This document shows positions 12,144 through 23,296 of a DNA stretch of 64,000 nt, in pieces. Each line of letters starts with the position of its first letter. Position 1 is the stretch's first letter. The position numbers and the translations under genes were made by a program. Below the pieces are notes generated by a model. It saw only the letters and a program-made list of their open reading frames with translations. It ran no database searches and had not been told where the DNA came from. The stretch comes from Dryas octopetala (lineage: Eukaryota > Streptophyta > Magnoliopsida > Rosales > Rosaceae). The DNA is taken from positions 9,341,409 to 9,405,408 of the forward strand of contig OY992839.1 of assembly GCA_963921425.1 (NCBI GenBank), written 5' to 3'.

Positions 12144-13610
12144 ATTATGCATATCTTAGGACCAAATTTGTTATTAGGTAGTAAAAATTGTAACAGGCAT
12201 ACTGAAAGTTATTCAAGTAATAGGATCTCCCCTGGTAGACTTATTACGCGGAAGTACTAGGGTGGGACAATTCATGCATTTTGACTCATGTTTTTACTTT
12301 CTAGTTCGTCTCAAAAAATTCATAAATATGAATTTTGTGGGTAATTTTTGTCCATAAAACCAATTTGCCACTAATTTGCCTACAAACTTTCTCTTTGGCG
12401 AGGAAAGTACTCCTCCTATTGTATTGTTGGCATGAAAAATACAAGGATAAGCTAGCTTTCAAGTGTTGGGTTGCAGAAATTGTTGGGGGACCACTGAAGA
12501 TTGCATACACCTTACTACCTCTTCTTCCTCTTGGAGTTAGAAATCAAGAGGCTCATCTTTACTTCACTTTCAAGCCATATATAATAGTGAGAAGGGGTGG
12601 ACCTGGCCTCATCCATAGGAATGATCTCTTTTGATTCTCTTTGTTCCACTTGATGGTGAGAGATGATTTTTCCTTTCCTTTTCTTGGGTCCACTCCAACT
12701 TAATTTGTGTGAAAAAATTTCCTTGTAATCTTTGAGTGGTTTCTTTTGCCACCTTACACCCACATGGTGCAGTTCCAATCCAAGGAATAAAAGCTAAAAC
12801 CTACAAAGATTCTCTTTTCTTTTTGCTGAGTGCAAATATTAGTGCAACTCTAAAAATTTGTTTGGAGCTAGTCAGAGCTCCTAAGTTTGTGTCTTTTTCC
12901 TGCTAAAAGGATCCAAAAAGGTTACCATACAACCCTAAAGATTTAACAACATTCCCCACCTTATGTTATGTGACTCCCCAATCTTTCAGCCTCGGTTCAT
13001 TTCAAATCATAGTTTGACAGTTGCGATTTTGGTTGTTCCAGAGGGATTGGAAGGTGTAATTTATTTTCCAATAAAAAAAAACAATAAAGATTTGTGGATA
13101 ATTTTGAAGTGGGGATTAAGAACAGAAATTGTGAACATTAATCAAACAAAGCTGGTGAAAGACAAATCTCCTTCATTTTTTAATTTTGGAACAAATTACC
13201 AATGGTGGGAGAGATTTTCTCTGATAAGAGCAGACCCAACAAAGTGTTTGTGGCATTGTAACCGAGCCCATTTTTGGGCCAGTGTGAATAGATTCATGCT
13301 TGTCATAATCCTCATATGGGCTTGAGGCTTCAACAATGTAAAGCCAGTGACCAACATAATATTGAGCTGAACATGAGTTGTAAGGGTAAGGTAAGCAGAC
13401 TACTTATAGTGTGTTTTGAGGAGCCTTCTCTTCATTTCTCAAGATGTATGGTTATTTTATACCAAATGGCTTATTCCCACAATTTTCAAGTATGAATTTT
13501 GAAAGCAATTCCTCAAATACATCATATTATATAATAATGTGAAGCAGTTTTAACTCTTGTACAAAACAGGGTTGAAATTGGCAGACAAATTACACTTTTT
13601 ATTATAAAAA
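12144..13610. other. Intergenic, one unrecognised 120-codon open frame
   Basis: AT-rich. An open frame at 12963-13325 (+) has no recognisable motif and no matching splice context, so it is not called a gene. Confidence 0.4.
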
Positions 13611-13725
13611 TTCATTCCACATTAATTCCTGCATGTTGGCAGGAATGTTTGCAAGAAATGATCAGCCAAAAGGCTCAAAACAAACAAGGGAAACTCCATT
13701 ATGAGTACTTCTCCAGTACAAGGAA

Positions 13726-16284
13726 CTAACAAGGTGGAAGGTTTGTAGGTGGAGGCAAGACAGAGTGATCTGAGTCTTTCCCATTTTCCACCACAAATGC
13801 CATCTTCAAACCCCAGCTAGTATGGAGCTCCAAATGACAGTGCATGAACCACACACCTTAAACATGATCAAATAACAATTTCAAAGATTAGTAACATATC
13901 TCAAAAACTAAGCTAATTTTAACATATCTCAAAGATTAGTAACATATCTCAAAGATAAATAGTTTTCTAAGCTAATTTTAAACAAAAAAATTAGTCTTGT
14001 TATTTGGTTATGTTGATGTGTTTACCTGGATTATCAGCCCTGAACCTTATGGCAGTCCAACCACCGGTGGGAACTCCAACTGTGTTTCTTTCAGGAGGAT
14101 CCACCAAGTTAAACTTAGCCGGGTCCTTTTTGGGGTCGAAATTCCCAATTCCGGTCCCAACAATGAAGAAATTGTAACCATGAAGGTGGAATGGATGGGA
14201 CTCCACGGTGAGAAGATTGGTGTCTTGTAGTACCAACTCCACTGTTGAATTGAAGGCAATCTTGCTAAGCCGAGTGCCTAGTTTGGTGCCAAGGTTGGCA
14301 GTGAGTGGTGCACCGGTGTAATTGAAAGGTGTTGGAGGTCGGTCTGGGAAATCTGTAGTAAATACCCCCTTGTTGTTGAAGTAATGAGCTTGAAGCAGAC
14401 CAATTTGGGGCATAACAAATGTGATATTGTTTAAAGAAGCAGTGAGTTGTGTTCCATTCAGGCATGTTGTGCATTGGTTGATTCCCAAACCGATTGTGTA
14501 GAAAAGATGTCGATCAACTGTAAGAGGTACATTTGCTGGGAACTGCGGTGTGTTTAGACTTCTTATCTTGGCATTGAAGCTGAGTGCAAAAGCTGTGTCA
14601 TTGAGTGCTGGAAGTTGGGAAAGGACAGGCTGCACGGAATTTGGGATGCCCTCATATTGTAGGATAGCAGTGGCTGTTTTGTTGTCTATGGAAATGGGTG
14701 CGTCCATGAAAGGCCTGGCAGCCATGAAATATCTGCTAGGCACTTGGGTGGCTTGAACCAGAACATTGGTGGTCTGGCCTGGTGCTATTAGTATTGCTTG
14801 AGTTGCAAAGGGTTTGGTATAGACTGCATCAACCTCTACAACTGTCAGGTTGTGACCAGCAATGGCGAAGAATAGCTCGTCATTGAGTGCAGCATTGATG
14901 ATTCGTAACAGTTAGGTCTTGCCCTGCTCAACCTCTAATGCATAAGTATCTGCAATAGCAAAAACAAGAAATGAGAATGCAAAATCCCATTTTGTAGGTC
15001 CAAACAGAGGTTCCACATAAAATAAAAGGTGGTCTTAATATCTTAAGAGATTGATAAAAAAACTTCTTGCATCCAACAGGTGCATACGATGTTTCTCTCA
15101 TGACAACTTGTCATGTGACAAGCGCATGAGAGGATCACTGAATATATCCGTTGTATGCCAGAATTTTTTCAAAGGTAACTATGGCTTACGTTTTTCAGAA
15201 CATGGAAAGAGAGGCCCTGGCTTCCCATTAATGGTATGTGCATCGGACATATTCGGAGGCAATCCTAGTCTGTTCCCTTGTTTAACAACCTCTTCAACAT
15301 CCTTATTCCACCATTCTCCTACACCATTTACAAGAAATATGACAATTAGTTTCAGCATTTTGAATATTTTGATATATAGAGTTCAATGTCTTATAGTACA
15401 AGGCAAAACTGAAAGGCACTGATGAGCTAAATTACTCAAACTCACCTAAGAGAATATTAGCTTCCCTGTAAGGCCGTGGAAAAGGAAAAGCAGTGCCTTG
15501 TTTGGGCATGATAACAATTGCTCCATAGACAGTGGCTCTTAGCCAGAAGATGTGTGCATGCCACCACAGTGTTCCTCTTTGCCCTGTTATGGTCATATTG
15601 TAGGTGTAAGTGTGTCCTGTCCTGATTGGACATTGTGTTATATAGGCAGGCCCATCTGCCCAACCATTGCGATATTGCTTTAGTCCGTGCCTGCAAAATC
15701 CAGCAAATGTTTCATTAATGTATCCCAATGTTCATATTTCATGCTGTCATAATGATATTTATATCCATTCTGATCATAGAAATGAATATCTTACCAATGA
15801 ATTGACATGTTATATTGAGCATGGTTAGTAACATTAACAAGAAGTGTATCTCCTTCTCTAGCATAAATTGTAGGTCCAGGAAACATCCCATTTACTGTAA
15901 CAATTGGCTTAGCATGGCACAACCTGCTGACATTCTTCACTTGAACCTGAAAATAAAATAAATGAATGAACATATAAATTATATGCAAAAACACTAGAGG
16001 GAATGCATATAAGCGTCATGCTGTCATGCTAGAGGGGCTATATTTTCTAACTACATTAACTCATCACATCATGTGTCAGTCGATGTGATTCGACCCACGT
16101 GTCACATTGTGGTAAGCTAATGTGGTTTCTCTAGCATTACTCATGCATCTAAGATTTGTCACTATGAACTGCTCACATCGAACTGGTACATCTTCAAAGC
16201 AGCTTTGGATGGAACAAAAAAGAACCCAACTAAACATAAGAAGAGAAGTACAGAACCCCAGCAGAAATTGTTCCCTTTTGTCAT
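13726..16284 (-). pseudogene. Laccase copy with a nonsense codon, 6 exons
   Basis: Exons (minus order) 16177-16284, 15795-15946, 15446-15690, 15190-15318, 14026-14949 and 13726-13856 have exactly the same lengths (108, 152, 245, 129, 924, 131) as the intact laccase at 44591-47102, and all splice sites are kept. All four copper motifs remain. The only lesion I see is a TAA at 14912-14914 where the partner has TAC (Tyr), at codon 224 of 563, which would cut the protein in the second cupredoxin domain before the HPFHLHG and HCH motifs. All other sequence stays in frame, so the loss is recent, or the base is an assembly error, or the allele is segregating. Promoter (TATA at 16355-16361) and 3' UTR are also conserved with the partner. 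Confidence 0.85.
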
Positions 16285-16497
16285 TTTTGCAGCCAATTGT
16301 TTGTATACAATGTCAAGTATGTATGTTGTGACATGAAAGGTCAAGGTCTATTGGTTTTATAGGGATGGAAAAAAGGTTTAAATTAAATCATCAGTTGTTA
16401 GATGGAGGTGGTGTTGTCAACATTAGGTAGAAATCCAGAGGATGCATACCAAAGCTTGGAAGCAAAAAACAAATAGTAGTAGCTGGAGAACTTAATC
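16285..16497 (-). promoter_or_regulatory. Promoter of the laccase copy, shared with its paralog
   Basis: Read on the minus strand this matches 44333-44590 upstream of the other laccase, including the blocks TTTTGCTTCCAAGCTTTGG, CACCACCTCCATCTAAC and a TATA box (16355-16361, CCTATAAAACC). The partner has about 55 bp more between the first two blocks. The duplication therefore included the core promoter. Confidence 0.65.
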
Positions 16498-16710
16498 TTC
16501 CATTGTTTATTGTCTAAACAATACATACGAGTATAAAAACATGAGAGCTACGTGAAGCGAAAAAGTACAGCTCCTCACAACTTTATCGTTAAGGAAAAGG
16601 GTTAGCATTAATGGTATGTTCTCCTATTCACATATCCACTTTCTCTATCTTTAAGCTTCTGTTATTTATGTTAAAGGACTTGTTTGAAAGAAATAAAATT
16701 TCTTACTCCA

Positions 16711-16868
16711 TGGTGTGGTGTTGGAGGAGTTGGTTTGGAGGTGTAGCTGTAAACCCGGCACCCGAGTTCGAGTCTCCAGTTCGACCCGGTGTGGATTGTC
16801 TGCATTTGACCGGCCTAAGAAAATAGTCTGGTGCGCGAAAACTAGTACAGTACACCTTTGGTTACACA
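16711..16868 (+). repeat. SINE-like repeat, copy 3 (family A)
   Basis: Begins TGGTGTGGTGTTGGAGGAG, holds a clear B box (GAGTTCGAGTCTCC, about 16763-16776), then TTGACCGGCC, GCGCGAAAACTA and CACCTTTGGTTAC, and ends in an A-rich AAATAAATAAATAAA tail. It matches copies at 2810-2993 and 4431-4622. Confidence 0.55.
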
Positions 16869-18050
16869 AAAAAATAAATAAATAAAATGTCTACTTATGT
16901 TTTCTGTGTCAATATTGTAGGGTTCAACTCCCTATTTCAATCCCAAAAAATAATAGTGAGCAATTCATTTTTCTAAGATTTGGGATAGCTTAATATATGG
17001 TAAGCAAAACAAGAACCTTGCTTCTAAGATTTGGGATAGCTTGTTTGTTCTATTTCTGCTAGTTACTACTTATTGAGGAAAAACTTGCAAGGCCATCCAC
17101 ACAATTGGTACTTGATTTCAAACTGAAATATAGAGTAGTGCTACATGGACCTTCTTTTTTTGGTCGAAATGCTACATGGACCTTCAGTAATAGGTTAATT
17201 ACACAACTGGTATACAAATGGGGTCCAAATAGTTTTATTCTTAGTTTAAAATAGATCTGGCAGACTCTAAAGCATTTCAAGCTAGTTTAAGCAGAGGAAT
17301 CACAAAGCTTTTGCTTCCAAGGTTTGAAATAAGTCACTGAATTTCAAAATCCCAGGATCCAAGTCTTCTTAGTTTAAACAGTGTTGCAAAATTCAGGTCC
17401 ACAGCTTCTTAGTAAAGCTGCCACTTGCCAAGAGAAAATATGATCTCTTCACTAAGAGAAAGAGTAGCCAATAATAAATTGCCACATGTGAATCTCTTTC
17501 GCTACTCTTGTCTCTTCAATGACTCTCCATTCCTCAGTTCTTCCATTCAATGACTCTCTCCAACTTGAGCAACCTCACACCTCTCCCATAACTCTGCCGT
17601 CCTTGCACTAAAAACCATTGCATCCCCACCTCAACCTCCATCAGTGCCTTGCATTGCAGTTGGAAAACACTCTTCACACTCAGAGAAAAACCTCTCATAT
17701 CATCACTATACATCCACCCAACCCCACCTCATCGCATTTGACTTAACTCAGATGGCTTCTTCAAGCCGTAGGAGGGTGAGCAGGCTCTTCGAGAAGGAAA
17801 CTTTTTAAGTGGAAAGCTTCATGATCTTTCTCATCTTCTAGAGGAGTATGGCCAGTAGAATTGACAATATATACTGAGGGAAAAGTTTCAGTTATAAAAA
17901 GGCTGGCCAGAATTTGCCAATTTTTACTCTTTAGACTATGGATACCTCTTAGTGTTTGGCTAAGAAGGGGACGATTCATGTTTACAAGTACGAATTTTTC
18001 ATAAAATTTTTTTGGAGATTGATTATCCAAGCTAAAGATGGAGACTAATT
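16869..18050. other. Intergenic between laccase copy and USP gene
   Basis: No gene is supported. A CT-rich, leader-like stretch at about 17500-17750 precedes an 18-codon open frame at 17751, too short to call. A short duplication of TGCTACATGGACCTTC occurs at about 17137 and 17169. Confidence 0.4.
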
Positions 18051-18190
18051 GCATATAAAGCCTATAAAGTTATATAGAAGCTTATTATTCATCATTTGAT
18101 GTTGTTTTCAGTTTATGTGATCCATCATAAACTAAAAACAACACCAAATGATCAATCATAATCTAACATGGGATTAGAGGCTTTATATGC
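18051..18190. repeat. 140-bp foldback (inverted repeat) hairpin
   Basis: The arms 18051-18117 and about 18126-18190 are reverse complements, starting GCATATAAAGCCT and ending AGGCTTTATATGC, around an 8-bp loop. The inner 27 bp differ at only two positions; the outer arms are more diverged. It could be a small foldback MITE or a young microRNA-like hairpin. A 14-bp direct repeat (CTAACATGGGATTA) lies at its right end. Confidence 0.6.
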
Positions 18191-18642
18191 TAACATGGGA
18201 TTACTTACTACCAGAATCTGCTGACTCACATTGTTCCAACAAGTGAGATGAAGAAATCAAGCAATGAAGCAAGAACTTGGACAAAATTTAAACAATGAAA
18301 TTAAGACCTTGTTTAATACCTGCAGTCTAGGTTATGCTATACATTCTGACCATTTCATCCACATAACTATTAATTGGGAACACCATATAGAATATTACAA
18401 GATAGTTCTATAAGAGATAGAATAATCTCAATTGAGCTGTTTTACAAATAATCTCTCACGGATTTATTGGCGCAGCGCTTTTTTCTTGGCCGGAACGAGT
18501 TTGACATAAGGAAATGCCAAATGATTCTAAAACCCCTCCAAGTTCCAACTACATACACAACCTATCTAGCAAGGTATTAATTGAAATTACACAACTTTCA
18601 GGACTGAACTGTTCTAAACATACATTGAGTTCCACTGGCTAG

Positions 18643-20765
18643 CTAGATCAATGACTCATCTCCAGCTTCTGCCAATTCAAAATACAGATATGTTTCAATT
18701 TTTACTAAATGCAGTGAAGTTCAAGGTTGCAATTATAAGAAGGGAGATAATACCTTTCCCTGGAACAATTATAACAGGAGCTGATTTACAGTTGCGGAAG
18801 CAATAATCACTCACACTTCCCTGTAGTACACTGAAAAAGAATCCCAGCAATTAATTTAAGAGACAGAGAGAGGGAGGAAGAAAAGATTCCAACATACAAA
18901 CCGGCGTATACAATGCTCCTTCGACAGCCAACTCTTATGATCTTCTGATCAGCCACATGATCAGTGCATGAAATTAAGCTTCTCTCACAATAACTGGTCG
19001 CGTGATCAGTGCAATCATAAAGGTCTCTCTCACAATTCAGTTAGAAAAGCATACAAGGGGGGCATACTATGCTACTTTCACAGCCACGTACCCCTCCTGT
19101 ACTTGATCCCATGACTTGTTATTGTGAGAGAGGTCTCTTCACGCACTTTAGAGAAGTGTTGTATACATACGTATGAATCTCTCGGGGTGTGAAGAGGGAG
19201 ATACCTTTGAATGAAACCTCTGCCTCTGGTACCCATGACCACAGCTGCAGGCTTTATTCTTTCTGCTTCCTTGCAAATTACCTTACCTGGATCCCCTTCC
19301 ACAATTCGGGCACTAGTCCTCACCTATTTCCATAAAGACTAACTATTCAAAATTTAAATATAAAAATATCCACACACAAAAATTAACCTGCAGTGGGTGA
19401 TCAAGAATTTGTGTAGTTGTCAACATTATTTATATATAAAAACAGTTCATGCTATATTGGGGTTATACAGAATTATTCTAGCTGCTAGATTAAGCTTATG
19501 AATCAGAATGATACAAAGTGCAGGCCAAAAACAAAAAGGAACTAATTCAATGCTCAAATGATTGCTCAAAGTGCCAAGTTTATTTGAGAAATGGCAATGG
19601 CTAAAAGGTGTTCAAGGATGATGTCATGTGTGGGTTTGAAGCCCCAAATTAGATCATTCACCATTCACATATAAAAATTAGACATGGTTAACGTTTGGCA
19701 AAAAAGAAAAAAGTGAATAGACCGTGTGTGACAGGACCAATCCTGCGATTTTCTGGGTTCTGGAATGAAAACAAAAAACTGGAGCCTACATATCCACATT
19801 TCCACACGAGAAAAATCCCTTGTTTTTCTGAATTTTTATTTTTTTTTCTCCGATAATTGGAAGACATTGCATATGACACATACAAGGAATTTCCAATCAT
19901 TTTAAATTAATAAACAACTCATGTACAAAGCAAAGAAAAATAAAAAAGAACTACTTCAGATGCCTTGACTCACCATGGCAACTTCAGATGCCTCAAGAGC
20001 AAGCTTCTGCATCAGCCCCTCGCTCGCCACATGAACAATCTCGTTCCTTACACCTACATACAAAAACAAGGCTTTTGCTTAAGATAGCCGTCCACACACA
20101 ATGGCGCGGGTGGATTAAATGTGGGTCCTACATTAGAACCCACGTGCATATGTAACAAGGGTAAACTACATATTTAGTCCATGATATTTAGTCCCTAATT
20201 AGAGTTCAAAACCTGAGCTTCAATTTTTCTAGAAAATAAATTTGAAATTTGAAATTAGTTTTAGAGAGTCCATAAGATGGTCTTTTAATTCCCCAACAAA
20301 ATGTTTCTAAAAACAAATGGATAATTTATCTTGAAATTGAAAATATGAATTTTGTTAAAATTATCTTAACATTACAAATGACATAAAACACAAAGTACTA
20401 AATTAACAAAAATTCAATGCACAGTAGTACGAAAATCAGAACTTAAGATAAAAATTGGTAAATTGTAATAAAATGTAAAGCAGAAGAAGTTGAAGAAAAA
20501 GATGAAGAAGCATGTAATTAAATTATTGAATGACTTAACTGGAAACTGCATGAATAAGATGGATGGTGTCAGCAAGCCTGCAAAGGTGAATAAGGGCCCA
20601 ATTAAAAGCGTGCTTGCTGTTGGGCCCATGATCCACTGCTATCAGTATGTCGCGCCCTCGCCTTCTCTCCTGAGTCTCTCTTTCGAGCTCTGTGGTCGAA
20701 ACCAGCTGCACATCTCTCCACCTGTAAACTTCCTCCTCCTCCTTCACTGTCTCCAATTGCATCAT
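18643..20765 (-). CDS. Universal stress protein (UspA-like), 5 exons
   Basis: Exons (minus order) 20540-20765, 19974-20053, 19205-19323, 18754-18830 and 18643-18668 join in frame to 175 residues with GT-AG introns. After a charged N-terminal extension the Usp fold starts with RDILIAVDHGPNSKHAFNWA (about 38-57). The C-terminal half has the ATP-binding signature G-x2-G-x9-G-S (G133, G136, G146, S147, in MGTRGRGFIQ then SVLQGS), so it probably binds ATP, as dimeric UspA-type proteins of the MJ0577 type do. Plant members respond to drought, hypoxia and other stresses; no substrate is known. The first of two adjacent ATGs is used. The last exon is only 26 bp but restores frame and a conserved-looking tail (EAGDESLI), which supports it. 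Confidence 0.87.
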
Positions 20766-20940
20766 AAACCTCTGCGTTTCGAACAGAAGAAGAAAGGACT
20801 AAGAAATATGGGTTCCTAGTTTCAATTGTTGGTTTTGGATATTTGGCATGCGCTGCGGTTTTGATGCCAATTTTCCAGCCGCCAGGAGACTGCATGCGTG
20901 TCCATCTTTTCACTTTCCTTGTTTCTCTTTTCTTCTTCAT

Positions 20941-22454
20941 TGGTCCAATTTCTTCTTGGCCCTCATGGGCACTGCTTGGTACTCAATTTTAAGTATCATT
21001 TTATACTCATTACCAATTACATAAATTTAGTGAATAATTATCACTAATTACATGAGTTTAGAATCCACTATAAGAGAGAAGATAATAAACTATATTATAA
21101 GTTCACGTAATTAGTGATGAACAAAATATTAGTACTCAAAATTGAGTACCCAACATTTTTTAATTACTTATTTATATAGAATATTGCTTGTATAGGTTCA
21201 TAAGGACCTTAGTCTCAGTTTTACTTTTGAATTTAAAATTTCTCAAGAGTCCTTAAACAAAGTCGGTTTTGGTGACGAAATGTGTAGAGTACCAAATTTT
21301 ATAAACGTCTTTTATATTTAATACTATATTAGACTCGTATAATATTAAAAGTGGTCAAGGCTCAATTCAAAATCTCATTAGTTTTCTTATCACATGAACA
21401 CTATTGTAAGGACAATTTTGTCCAATCAAGTGCTACCCACCTTCCCACCCACTTTCCCGTCGTTTCATCTTCCTAAGGTGACATATTTAATCAAACATAT
21501 CAAATTAAAAGACTTCATAGAAATAAAGAGGAAGAAAGAAAGATTTGATCAACTTGGAACCACAGAAAAAGCAATGACCAAATTTAATAGACGTTCATCA
21601 AGTTTTGAAATTAGTGTATCATTTGGTACTTAATGAAAACAAGAATCAAATTTGAAGGACTTAAGACCATTGGTGCATTAACTCTATTTACTCTAATTTA
21701 TGTATTCAAAGTTATGGTCGACAAAGTAAATTTTTAGAGTTATGAACTTAATGGTACAAATTTATTGAAAGAATAAAATTACGAAATTTCATATATTTGG
21801 GTGGATATAGGTCATAAATGAATTTCAATTTGGATATAGGTCATAAATGAATTTCAATTTGGATATAGGTCGACCTAATCTGAATCCAATCCGTGTAGTA
21901 GAAGCCTATTAATAGGGAGTTTACTTCACAGTAAGGAAAATTACACTCACCAAATTTAACAAATTAACAAAACATTATGGTTAACCTTAAAACCTTGTAT
22001 AGATGAAAGAATGATTGTAGATTTTACTCTGTTACCCAAAAAGTAAGAAATCACAAGACAATGAGAGTAATCTCTATTTTAGCCTCCTTTAAAAGAAAAG
22101 ATGTTTGGGTCCTCAAGCTAACTGATGTGGGCCAATACAATAATGTTATGTATTATTGACCAAAAAAATAATGTTATGTACTGTTTTTAAAGTTTTGTTT
22201 AAACAAGTTACCAAACACTATTCTTTTGTTATCTACACAACCAAACATCAGATTTTTCTTTAGTTTTTTTACTTTTTGTTTTTGCTAAAAAAACATTAAA
22301 AAACTATTGCTCAACCTCTCCCCAGATTCGTAATTACCCAGAAAAAAACCCAAAAATAAAACAAAAAGAAAGCCACAGAAAGTAAGCAAGTTTGATGTCA
22401 CAGGCAACTAAAAAAAATAAAATAAGAAAATTAAAAAAAAATGGATGAAGAAAA
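20941..22454. other. USP upstream region and intergenic
   Basis: The USP promoter is presumably in the first few hundred bases. A 29-bp minisatellite lies at 21803-21870. No gene is supported. Confidence 0.45.
21803..21870 (+). repeat. 29-bp minisatellite, about 2.3 copies
   Basis: Units starting GGATATAGGTCATAAATG begin at 21803 and 21832, with a partial third at 21861; the two full copies look identical. Confidence 0.8.
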
Positions 22455-22548
22455 GGGTGCTCAGAAAGATTTTTGAATGGATGAGAAAGTTTGTCATCAT
22501 ATCAATATCAGATTAACGAGATTTTAAATTCTCATCATCATCGCACCT
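22455..22548 (-). ncRNA. C/D-box snoRNA guiding 25S rRNA methylation
   Basis: On the minus strand a 5-bp terminal stem (GGTGC at 22543-22547 with GCACC at 22456-22460) closes a canonical C/D RNA: box C ATGATGA (22535-22541), D' CTGA (22508-22511), C' ATGATGA (22494-22500) and D CTGA (22461-22464) directly beside the stem. The guide next to D' (plus strand 22512-22523, ATTAACGAGATT) is identical in sense to a conserved stretch of 25S rRNA as I recall it (TGAATGGATTAACGAGATTCC). The fifth base from D' then points to the second A of TTAAC, the site served by U15/snR13-type guides. A second segment, TGAATGGAT (22474-22482), matches the rRNA just upstream, as an accessory pairing. Nucleolar; acts with fibrillarin, Nop56, Nop58 and L7Ae. 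The name U15-like is inferred, the boxes are seen. Confidence 0.85.
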
Positions 22549-22696
22549 ATCTCCAGCAAACATAAAACAAAACTACATAAATACAGAAACACAAAGATTA
22601 CGACATCAGGTAATCGAGTTTGGCGCTGTGAAATGAGAAAAGGTCAGGTACTCAGGTTGGAGGAGACGAACAAGCAGATGTGTAATCTTGAAGGCC

Positions 22697-22905
22697 TAGG
22701 GTTTCCATCGTTTACTGTTATTTATAGCCAGGAGAAAAACTGGGATGGCGTTCCTACCCATTTCTTTTGGGCCTAATTTCTTTATGGACCATGTTAAGCT
22801 GGGCTTCATGTACCCAACTAAGCCCAATATTCAATCCACATTTCTCATCCATGGCCTGCCAACTGACTTATCTCTCTTCCAGTCCAAATATTTGGCCCGA
22901 CTCTC
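22697..22905 (-). promoter_or_regulatory. snoRNA promoter: TATA, telo-box, site II motifs
   Basis: On the minus strand a TATA box (TATAAATA, 22719-22726) is followed by a telo-box (AAACCCTA, 22697-22704) near the expected start, and is preceded by several site II-type TGGGCC/TGGGCT motifs in either direction (22768, 22800, 22821, about 22889). This mix is typical of plant snoRNA and ribosomal-protein promoters. It sits about 150-170 bp upstream of the snoRNA, which suggests a longer Pol II precursor that is then trimmed. Confidence 0.65.
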
Positions 22906-23296
22906 TCTTCCAGTCAAGAAATTATCGTGTATAACCGTAATACAGTCATGTGGTATTATTAGTTCACGTGTTATAATATGGATGAATTTTATTAATATCA
23001 TAACCTAAAAATATAAATATGTCGTTCACTTATATTATAACTTGTAAATTAGTTACACTGTGGCCATGTTTCGACTATTCAGAATAATTTTTCCTTTCAG
23101 TCACCTATGTCCCTCTATGTTTTGCTTCACACTAGCAATGCCAATATCTCTCAGGTCATCTCACAAACAATTATTATTATTATGTTTTTTTTTTTTGCGC
23201 TACACTAATTTAGAAACACCTTCAATTTGAATGTGTTCCCAACTCCCAACCTTGTCACACTGCTCATTCAAGTCCATCTCTTGTGGGAAGGAATAG

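Noticed and set aside
12963-13325. 120-codon open frame between the solo LTR and laccase copy
   Set aside because: No recognisable motif, no splice or promoter context, AT-rich codons. Could be a gene fragment but cannot be supported.
17751-17807. 18-codon open frame starting MASSSRRRVSRLF
   Set aside because: Too short, no donor site that continues it into a larger frame was found.
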